A DNA stretch of 64,000 bases from Ctenosaura bakeri (taxonomy: Eukaryota; Chordata; Lepidosauria; Squamata; Iguanidae). Shown here piece after piece: positions 55,726-64,000 of this stretch (position 1 is the stretch's first letter; every line of letters starts with the position of its first letter). The DNA is taken from NCBI GenBank assembly GCA_948474755.1, contig CAOLHI010001029.1, positions 1 through 64,000 of the forward strand, given 5' to 3'. The notes under the pieces were generated by a model. The model did not search any database. It was not told the origin of the DNA and saw only the letters and a program-made list of their open reading frames with translations. The position numbers and the translations under genes were made by a program.

Positions 55726-56105
55726 AAGCTGGGTATGTTTAGTCTGCAGAAGAGAAGGTTAAGAGGGGACATGATAGCCATGTTTAAATATTTGAAGGGA
55801 TGCCACGTAGAGGAAGGAGAGGGCTTGTTTTCTGCTGCTCCAGAGACCAGGACAAGGAGCAATGGATTCAAGCTGCAGGAAAGGAGATTCCACCTGAACC
55901 TCAGGAAGAACTTCCTGACAGTCAGGGCTGTCCGGCAGTGGAATCTGCTGCCTCGGAGTGTAGTGGAGTCTCCTTCCTTGGAGGTTTTTAAGCAGAGGCT
56001 AGATGGCCATCTGCTGGGAGTGCTTTGAGGGTGTTCCTGCATGGCAGGGGGTTGGACTGGATGGCCCCTGTGGTCTCTTCCAACTCTACATTTCTATGAT
56101 TCTAT
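55726..56105 (+). repeat. CR1 LINE 3' end
   Basis: CTGGGTATGTTTAGTCTGCA ... GGGGTTGGACTGGATGGCC ... TTTCTATGATTCTAT; the end of CR1 ORF2 is readable ([18 protein letters not shown]). Confidence 0.88.
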
Positions 56106-56241
56106 CTTCATTTTAACTATGGAAATGTACTTTAAGTCACTTCAAGTGGTGAGCCTCCAATCTCAGGTGTGAATGCAAAAGTATACCCAAACTATGAACT
56201 TGAGATTTCAGGGAGAATGTAAAACCACCCAGTGCGGGTCG

Positions 56242-56439
56242 TAGAATCATAGAATAATATAGTTGGAAGAGACCACAGGGGCCATCCAGTCCAACCCCCT
56301 GCTGTACAGGAACACACATCAAAGCACTCCCAACAGATGGCAATTCAGCCTCTGTTTAAAAACCTACAAAGGAAGAAACTCCACCACACTCTGAGGCAGC
56401 ATACTCCACTTCTGAATAGCTCTGTCCATCAGGAAGTAT
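56242..56439 (-). repeat. CR1 LINE 3' end, antisense
   Basis: AGAATCATAGAATAATATAG then GGGGCCATCCAGTCCAACCC, to CTGTCCATCAGGAAG. Faces the plus-strand CR1 that ends 136 bp to its left. Confidence 0.85.
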
Positions 56440-58139
56440 GTAAGTTGTAAACCTATCCCATAATCTGCTTTTGACTGACTAGGAGTATGTCTGCATTAAG
56501 CTTCAATTTATGACTGTGTACTATCAACAGCAGACACTGGTTTAACGCGAAGATGGGTTCTTTGGAATTAGATGGAAAGGAGAGACAGAATTGGGAGCCA
56601 TCCACATATTGGTGACACCCAACCCCAAAACTCCAGATATTCTCTGCTACATTTAACATGGAGATGTTTAAATAGCATTGGGGGACTCTGCAGGCCAATC
56701 ACCATTAGAATTCCCCAGCCCTACCTTCTGAGTTCACCCTTTTCCTCGAGGACCAGAATCACTATAAAATAGTGTCTCCAAGTTCCAACCTAGAGAGATG
56801 GTGCAGAAGACTATCATGGTTGATGGTACTGAAAGTGTTACCCTGATTTCTGGGGTCCCTTGGGGAACACCTCAATGTGTACCACGCGATGGGGAATGGA
56901 AACTAGCCAGAGTACAAGCAATAGCAATGCGAGAGGCAGGGTAACCTAACGGGGTCTTTTACCCAGTTTTTACGGGGTCAGGCCAAGTCAAAAACCAAAC
57001 AAAAATATCAATAAATGATGTTATTGAAGGAAAGTCTCACGTGGCAAAGCAATCACTCACACACTCACTCAAGACCTATTAAGAAGCAAAAGTGGAAACT
57101 GCATAGAGGAATATTGAAGGGGTGTAGCTGGGGTGATACTGCACCTTTGTCCTGAAGTCCTTGGTCCGGGAAAAACAGCAGAGAAGTGGAGCTCAGCACG
57201 GAGAGGGCTGAGGGGATCACTCAACGGATGGAGCAATGGTCTGCTGGGATGACCAGGGGTGATCCAAAGAACTGCTCAAAAACTGGGACTATTTGTAGGG
57301 GAAAAAGTACCTGGTGGGCTAATCCTTTCCCGAGGAGAACAATGGGTGTTGGAGTGATAATGAAGCTCCACCATGGTAATTTCCTTTGTGTGATGGGATT
57401 GCAAGGTGTTGTCAAAGTCTCAGGATCTTCGGTTGTGTTAGTTTGTGGTGTGACTTCATGTAAATAGTCCTCGCCTGATGGAATATTTGTTCAACTTGGG
57501 GCAGACACGCTAATCCCCTCAAGTCGGCTTCTCAGGGGTTGAGGACTCTTTGTTTATTGTGGGTTTACACATCTTGAGGTTTCCTGGGGCTACGTGACTG
57601 GAGATTTTACTGGCCTGACCTGGTTTTCAATTCATTGACCATTGCTGCCTACGTGCCCATCTGGGTGACCTCTCAGGCACATTGAATCATATTTTAATAT
57701 CAAAATTGTAGACCCCGGGATAGGTTTTTTCCTGTAGAGTAACAAAAGCATCCAAGATGTCCAGCAGAACTAACAGAGACACATTTCCCTGTCCAAAGTC
57801 ACTTCTCTCCTGTAACCAGGCCTGTAGCAGGAGTGAAATTGATCTAAATAATCTGTTTATCCAGGAACCTTGTAGTTGGGAGGCCATCAAGCACTGCAGA
57901 AATTTGTTCAAAACAGGGATGTGATTGAAATGAATGTAGATGATCTGCCTCATCCAAGAACCTTGGAGCTGGAAGGCCACCAAGTGCTCCAGATCTTTTC
58001 CCCAAAAAGGGATATTGGAGACTGGCCAGTAGTTTTCTAATGATTGTAGATACAGCAAAAGCTATGCTTTTGTTTAATGTTTGAAAAAAATGGAGATTTA
58101 ACTAGGATTTAGTTATAGCAGCTGGGAAAAAGGTTGCAA

Positions 58140-58345
58140 GTCATTTTTATTTTTTTTATTTTTTCATTCTCCTTTTTTATCTTTTATTCTATATATACAT
58201 AGAGAGGGAGGGAAGGAGAGAAATTTTGTTTTTCTTTTCTTTTGCATGTAGTATGTGGATTATTTTCTTTGTATACCTTTGATTCTGTATTATTTTGGTT
58301 CTGTAGTATATAACTTTATAAATAAACATTTTTTAAAAAATTGGA
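58140..58345 (+). repeat. L1-like 3' tail fragment
   Basis: T-rich 3' UTR-like sequence ending in TATAAATAAACATTTTTTAA then A-rich, as in L1 3' ends. No ORF attached. Confidence 0.35.
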
Positions 58346-59688
58346 AAAAATAATATGATCAAGTTCAGTTTTGGCTTCATTATAGTTTCTTTTAGCCAGA
58401 ACTCTGACTTGCTGCAGTGATTCACCACTCCCCTTGCCTACTCAGTCAATCTCCCTTGGGCTGCCTTCCCAATCCTGCTCTCTTCCTTTTTCTTAAGATA
58501 TCAAGAATTGACCTAGTTCTTTAAACATGCAAAGCTTCTACTTCAGCACTGGACTCTGGTTATTCATTAAAAAGATTTAAAGTGCTAGCCCCAGTTCCAC
58601 CCTAGATAGGACAGTGAGATTCAAATCTACATTTCAGATGAACAGTTTGTGGTGCTATTCATGAGATATTTGGGCTAATGGGGCTTACCACCTGGTAAGT
58701 GTGTGATTGTCATTGCATTTTGGGCTGTTCTTCTATGCATGTTTGCTTGGAAGTAGGTCTGAGTGACATGTTTGCTTGGAAGTAGGTGTACAGCATTGGG
58801 TTGTAACAAAGCACACAGTACCACTATACTGTGCATTTGCTTAGCTAAGTGTGTGCTCTTGCTCTTCCTTGAAATACCCTCCAAAAGCAGAAGCTATTCT
58901 TTCTATACAAAGCCTGTCTATTTGAATAAGATTTAAAGAGAGACTTCTCCAGCAATTTAGACATATATCAGTTGTTAATAATATATAATTGAAACAAACA
59001 ATAATTTACTTCACACTTATTCTAAAGCTGACTCATCTTCGAACAGAAGCCTTTAGTTTCATTCTACTTTTTGCATCATGATGCTAATGGAAGAATGGAA
59101 TTGTTGCAAGAAGCAGATGTTTAAGTAACAACTACCTCTGTTCCAAAATCTACATAGTAGAAATACCTTTATTAGGTCAAATATCATTCCCTAGTGTCCT
59201 GATTTGCAGCACCTTAGAAACCCTGTGGCTGGGGCACTGCCAGGCTAAAAAGCTAGGATTCTGAGGTCACATTTAGTTGCTAATAACCACAGACATGAAT
59301 CCTCAGCAGTTACAAGATTGTAAGTCCAGCCTACTATTGCATAACTACTGAACAGAAGACCAGCTGTTATTTCCACTATGCATGGATGGCAATTGTTAGT
59401 GAGCAAAAAATGGGGTACCTCTCAATGGTGTCTGCTCATGCAGGTTTTAAAAACAACTCAGTGTCTGATTTCTCAGTGTGTCTGTTGCAGACCGGTTTCC
59501 ATCACAGCAGCTAAAGCAGTACTGAGGAATATTTTCCAGCCTATGGGTTCAATTCCAATTTGGAAATGATCTTAGAGGATGCATTTTAGCAACAGGCTCT
59601 AGGGTGGTTTCAGCATATTTTTAACTCATGCCATTTAAAATTGTTTTCATTGGCTGAGATTCTAATTTAGTTTAGGTATACTTAACTG
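58346..59688. other. Unassigned intergenic DNA
   Basis: No gene or clear repeat; a 20-bp tandem-like GACATGTTTGCTTGGAAGTA repeat lies near 58,738-58,795. Confidence 0.35.
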
Positions 59689-60120
59689 AGGCCCTTTTCG
59701 CACGATAACCTGTTTGCGCGGCTGCGGGGGGGCATCTCGCGCGAGAAGCCTCGTCCGGAACGCTGCCGCTTCCCCACTCCTTCGTCCTGCAGGTCGCTTC
59801 CTGGTAGTGCAACTGTCGTGCTTGCGCCCTGCCCCTTCCTTTCGCAGCGCAGCCTGGGAGCTGTAGGCTGTGCTGCGGGAGGAAGCACGACCGGGACAGC
59901 TTGTTTGGCGCACTGCATGTAGGTAAGTGCGCGAGGGCCCTGCGAGCATTGCGCGACCGCGCAGTATTTTCGGCTTAAAGCTGAAAATAATAAAATGCGC
60001 AGTCCCGCTTTAGGCTCATGAGCGTCACGTGAGTGGGAGTGCATTGTACGGACTGACGCTCCCATTTACACGACGCTCAAGGGGCCCTCGTGCAAAAAAA
60101 ACTGTGTGCGAAAGGGGCCT
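59689..60120. mobile_element. GC-rich MITE, intact copy
   Basis: Left GAGGCCCTTTTCGCAC and right GTGCGAAAGGGGCCT are inverted ends. Rich in CpG and CGCG, unlike its flanks. The interior read in reverse matches 9,341-9,615. A possible 3-bp duplication TGA flanks GGCC...GGCC, but this is too short to trust. ORFs inside are not genes. Confidence 0.75.
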
Positions 60121-60579
60121 GAGTAGCGTTACCTGGCCCAACCTTCTCCCCTGCCATTCCCACTGGTACTAAAGGAACTCTGTTCTCCTGTTGATCAGGA
60201 TTCATCAGACAGATGTTTCCACCTCTCCTACCACCAATCTCTGATGCAACAATCAGAAGTAGGGTTGCTGTTGCAATTCCTCTTCGAACCAGAAATCGCT
60301 CATGGGAAAGGCTGATGCCCAGTAAGACCGGACTGGGGAACTTTTTGATTCCTTCATATTCCCTACACTATTGCCACATTAGTGAATATGTAGGGATTGT
60401 GAATGAATTACAGATATGTAAATCTATGTTATGCATTCATGACTGTGATCATGAATTACAGCCATTGTGTTTTTTAAAATTTTGTAAGTTGTCTTGAGTT
60501 CTAGGAGAGGGCAAAACAAAATTCCTTAAAATAAATATCTATATAGGCAGGAAAAATGAAATGTACAAATATAGGATGG

Positions 60580-60810
60580 GTGATCCCTGGCTTGAAAGCA
60601 GTACATGTGAAAAGGATTGAGGAGTCTTAGTAGATCACAGGCTAAAAACGAGTCAACAGTTTGATGCAGGAGCCGAAACGAATCCAACTCTAGGCTTCAT
60701 TAACTGTATAGTGTCCAGATCAAGGGAAATATTGGTGCCACTCTGATCTGCTTTAGTTAGACCACACCTTGAATGCTGTGTCCAGTTCTGGGCACCACAG
60801 TTCAAGAACA
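60580..60810 (+). repeat. CR1 LINE internal fragment
   Basis: GAAAGCAGTACATGTGAAAA GGATTGAGGAGTCTTAG ... TGTCCAGTTCTGGGCACC. It matches the 5' half of the 41.8-kb copy; the CR1 3' end is missing. Confidence 0.75.
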
Positions 60811-61797
60811 TTGATGTTATACCCCACAGTAGGAATAGTTTCTTCGCATTACAAGTTCATGGTTCAATGCTGCCTCATTTAAACCTGCAGTACTTTTAAA
60901 TTTTCAGTGACTTACCCAAACAATGCAAGCATAACTATGAGGTAATGATATCTGTAAGATCTAACCAGATTAGAACTAATTATTCTGTTGCACTAAATTA
61001 GTAGTGATTATGTACCTGAGGTTGTATGTCAATTCTCATTGGTGTCCTGTCAGATAGGGAGCTCAAATAACATAGCACCAGGCATTCTAACAGCAGCATA
61101 TGCAGCATGACTAATTGAAGATTAAAGGCCAACCTGAATGTAACAATAAGTGTGTCATTCAGGAGCACATAATAATAATGGGAGTGGGAGGAGAGTCGTT
61201 AGGATGACAGTGCATGGAGATAGGAAGTATAACCCTTCCCTCTTCATCTGCAATCCCCAAGGGCCTCCCCACAACCTGCATCCATTATTTCTGGAAAAGA
61301 ATCTCGCATTGGCACCGATGACAGTTTCTTTTTGCTGCTGTTGCTGGCCATTAACATTGTTACAAAACTGTTGGCACCTCATTATGCTACTTTTTAATTT
61401 TTCTATTACTTAAAAAAATGCTTGGAGTTGAAAAATGACATTAAGTGGCTCTTAAAATGCCAGTTAAAAATAACTTTGAAGTTTAAACATAAAACTATTA
61501 GGGGTCTCACTAGTTTTTAACATAATTATTCTCAGCCGGTGGCTACAGTTCTGATGGTTAGTCCTGAATAGAGTAGACTCACTGAATCAGTTACTGAATA
61601 ATGAAACAACACATAGGTTAATCCTATTAGTTCAGTTGGTTTACTCAGTTCATCAGTAACAATTAGATGTTGGCTGATGCCTTGTTTTTAAATGTAACTT
61701 TGTTTGGTCCTTATTAAAATTTCCCCACCCTGGGGTAAAAAAAAAATCAATTTAAGAGGAAACATGTTACTTCCCAGCTGTCACAGGGCTGTAACAG
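60811..61797. other. Unassigned intergenic DNA
   Basis: No gene or repeat recognised. Confidence 0.35.
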
Positions 61798-62090
61798 ACA
61801 GGAGGGGGAAGGCTTGTTCTCTGCTGCCCCAGAGGGTAGGACCAGGTCCAATGGTTTGAAATTACAGGAGACTAGATTTTGATTGAACATTAGTTGGAAC
61901 TTCTTGACAGTTAGGGTGGTTCAGCAATGTAATCAATTGCCAGAGGGGAATCTCCTTCTCTGGACATCTTCAAAAACAGGCTGGACAGCTACCTGCTAGA
62001 AATACTTTAGTTGGAGATCCTGCATCAGACAGGGGTTGGACTCAGTAGCCCATCAGGCCCCTTCCAACTCAGTGATTCTATGATTCTAGG
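61798..62090 (+). repeat. CR1 LINE 3' end, older copy
   Basis: AGGGGGAAGGCTTGTTCTCT ... GGGGTTGGACTCAGTAGCCC ... TGATTCTATGATTC. More diverged than the other copies. Confidence 0.8.
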
Positions 62091-63319
62091 TTTCTGGTGG
62101 ATGATTATTTCCTCTTGGACTCAATGTTTTTTCTAAATGTTACACCTATATTTCTCCCTTAATGTCTTGTTCCTCCTCCTTCTGCCAAGTTGACAGTATT
62201 TCTTACAGAAAACTACACTAAAATCATTATTCCCCTAATGAAGTAAAGAGCAATACTATATCATATTCTGAGAAAAGGGAACAAAGATTATAGTGTCATG
62301 TTTTGATACTGAAGCAAAAACTTATACAGTGATGCTCTGATGAGTCAATTCAGTGGGTGGGGTATTATTTTATGTAATGACAGTATAACTAATTTTCTCT
62401 GTTTCACACTATCACCCAGCAGCACACAGCCACTGCTCAGCAACCAGTGAGTCACGGATGTGTACACAGCTGAAATGGCTCAAAACACTGACAGATTTAA
62501 TCCAAATCTTTTGCAGTGCCAACCTTTGTTCCTGAGATCTTTGACTTTCTCCCTTCTTTCCTAACAGCTGAACACATGAGATATTTTAAAATGTCACCTG
62601 CAGCAAAATACTGTAGTCTACTCTCCTTCCTGGTAAGGATTCCAGTCACTCCATTCCATTCCCCCTGTCCCGCATCTTTCATCCTCATCCAATCTCAGGG
62701 GTCTGTCAGTTCCCTAAGGCCAGTATACATATTTATTGTTCACTAAACTGGAGTGTTGAAGGGCTGTACTTCTGTAAAAAACATGGCTCCCATAAGCCTG
62801 CTGTTATATTTCCCACTTGTGGGCGGGAGGGTGCCATTTTGATTACAAGAATAGTGCTCGGAGAACTGAAATGGCTATTTATGTTTTAGCAAATAGCTGT
62901 ATTTTCCTTAGCGATTAAATAACTGAACCTGGAAAACAGATATACAGGAATGACCATGTTGGCCATGCATCAAAAGATAACAAACTCCCAAAACCACATT
63001 GTGGTGATGTCTTTCCTTAGGCTAACCAAAATGGCACAAAATACATTATGCAAGCTTTCAGAGTTCATGGGCTTCTTAATCAGGCACAGAAGTTAAAAGT
63101 CATGTTAAAAGTCCCAGAGCTGAATTTTTCTTGAAATGGTAAAGCTGAATTTAAGATGGTAGTGGAGGCAGGTTTCATGCACATAAAAGCCACACCTCTT
63201 TTTGGCGATGGGGCATTTGGGACACAAAAGCAAGGCAAAGCAGTAAACTTTCTATCCCTTGATTATTAGAGGAACAAAGGCAATTCCTTTGAGATCTAGC
63301 ACATATCTGTCCTGTGTGA
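62091..63319. other. Unassigned intergenic DNA
   Basis: Contains a repeat-like patch near 63,045-63,090 (GCAAGCTTTCAGAGTTCATG). No gene. Confidence 0.35.
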
Positions 63320-63327
63320 GGCTACAC

Positions 63328-63621
63328 CAGGGCTTTCCAAATGGTGTGCCACAACATGTTAGTGTCACCTGACATGTGTAGGTGTGTCGCCTACAATCTT
63401 GGAAATGTATGTCATTATTTATAAATCATATATTTTTAAAAATATATGAAAGGTTTTCATGAGACGTTGTGTCTCCATACATTATGTTATTACAGTGTGT
63501 CTGTATCTCTTATAAGGGGTTAGTTTAACCTCCGGTTTGCTAGCAAAACTGAATTACTGTGTTGCAAAATGACGCATGTCTAAAAAGTGTGTCACCAACA
63601 TGAAAAGTTTGGAAAGCTCTG
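63328..63621. mobile_element. hAT element with a perfect 8-bp duplication
   Basis: Ends CAGGGCTTTCCAAA and (inverted) CAGAGCTTTCCAAA; flanked by GGCTACAC at 63320-63327 and 63622-63629. 294 bp, non-autonomous. Confidence 0.85.
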
Positions 63622-63708
63622 GGCTACACACTACTTTGTAGGCAGAATAAAGTGAGTCCCTCAAGACTCTGTACTGACACATCTGGAATACAAATTTTGG
63701 TGCTGTAA

Positions 63709-63937
63709 AAGCCAGCGTAGCGCAGTGCTTTGAGTGGTGGACTATGGCTCTGGAAACCAGAGTTGTAATCTCCACTCAGCTATGGAAACCCAGTGGTTTC
63801 AAGTCACACTATCTCAGCCTCTGAAGAAGGCAAAAGCAACCTCCCCTAACAAATCTTGCCAAGAAATTCCCATGATAGGGTTGTGTTAGAGTTGCCATAG
63901 ATCAGAAATGACTTGAAAGCATACAACAGCAATAAAA
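63709..63937 (+). repeat. Sauria-type SINE, near full length
   Basis: AGCCAGCGTAGCGCAGTGCT (A box), TGGAAACCAGAGTTGTAATC (B-box region), then ATAGATCAGAAATGACTTGA AAGCATACAACAGCAA tail. Confidence 0.8.
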
Positions 63938-64000
63938 GTGACAAAAAGTAAAAGGTGCCGATTATAGCCAATTTCAAATTATTTTACTATTACTTTTAAT

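Larger units (their letters stand above)
55111..58060. repeat. Long unclassified interspersed repeat, broken by other insertions
   Basis: 55,111-55,725 (ATATCCTATCTTTCTCCCAC ... GGCTTTATAAATCATAACCA), 56,450-56,850 (GAGCCATCCACATATTGGTG) and 57,830-58,030 (GGAGACTGGCCAGTAG) read like consecutive parts of one reptile repeat whose class I cannot name. Two CR1 copies and an unassigned 56.86-57.70 kb block interrupt it. A GATGAC-type microsatellite lies at about 55,238-55,273. Confidence 0.45.

Noticed and set aside
59682..60065. 127-codon minus-strand ORF
   Set aside because: Falls entirely within the CpG-rich MITE.
62480..62640. Exon-like stretch (TTTTGCAG| ... |GTAAGG) downstream of ATP6V1C1
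   Set aside because: Splice-like motifs flank an unremarkable 60-76-codon frame with overlapping ORFs on both strands and no recognisable protein; no partner exons were found.
50081..64000. Exons of genes that neighbour ATP6V1C1 in other vertebrates (BAALC downstream, AZIN1 upstream)
   Set aside because: I looked for recognisable coding segments on both strands and saw none; the neighbours probably lie outside the window.

Overview
The window is vertebrate nuclear DNA, most likely from a squamate reptile (lizard). It contains one real protein-coding gene and a dense, layered set of transposable elements. The squamate call is inference from the repeats: tRNA-derived SINEs whose 3' ends match BovB LINEs (Sauria-SINE type), BovB fragments, many CR1 3' ends finishing in ATTCTATG units, an AT-rich L1 lineage, non-autonomous Helitrons and many hAT and MITE copies.

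The gene is ATP6V1C1, subunit C1 of the V1 sector of the vacuolar H+-ATPase, on the + strand. A CpG island at about 12.9-13.8 kb holds the promoter and a non-coding first exon (donor after 13,457). Twelve coding exons follow, from the ATG at 15,546 to the TAG at 49,548. All have GT/AG junctions and compatible phases, and together encode exactly 382 aa, the usual C1 length. A poly(A) signal lies at 50,055. The proximal promoter holds GTCACGTG, a CLEAR-like E-box, which fits the known TFEB control of V-ATPase genes.

Upstream (1-12.9 kb) is repeat-rich intergenic DNA. It holds a foldback MITE in a SINE tail, a solo retroviral LTR inside a SINE with a 4-bp target duplication, a decayed antisense L1-like LINE, and a MITE split by an L1 that is itself split by a CR1. 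Another foldback MITE sits just upstream of the promoter.

The introns (13.5-49.5 kb) hold a Tigger-like element, a retroposed mRNA 3' end, a hAT element containing a TA-flanked element, a minus-strand Helitron, and a hAT element that swallowed both a 3-kb L1 and another MITE. They also hold an 809-bp retroposon of unknown identity with a perfect 19-bp target duplication, and a long pyrimidine microsatellite beside the exon 11 donor.

Downstream (50.1-64 kb) I see no gene: BovB, a plus-strand Helitron of the same family, a long composite repeat, CR1 copies, a GC-rich MITE, a hAT element with a perfect 8-bp duplication, and a SINE.

I found no convincing undescribed functional system. The most interesting material is the nesting and target-site evidence, which gives a relative order of insertions, one apparent sequence sharing between a Helitron and a MITE, and the regulatory context of the ATP6V1C1 promoter.
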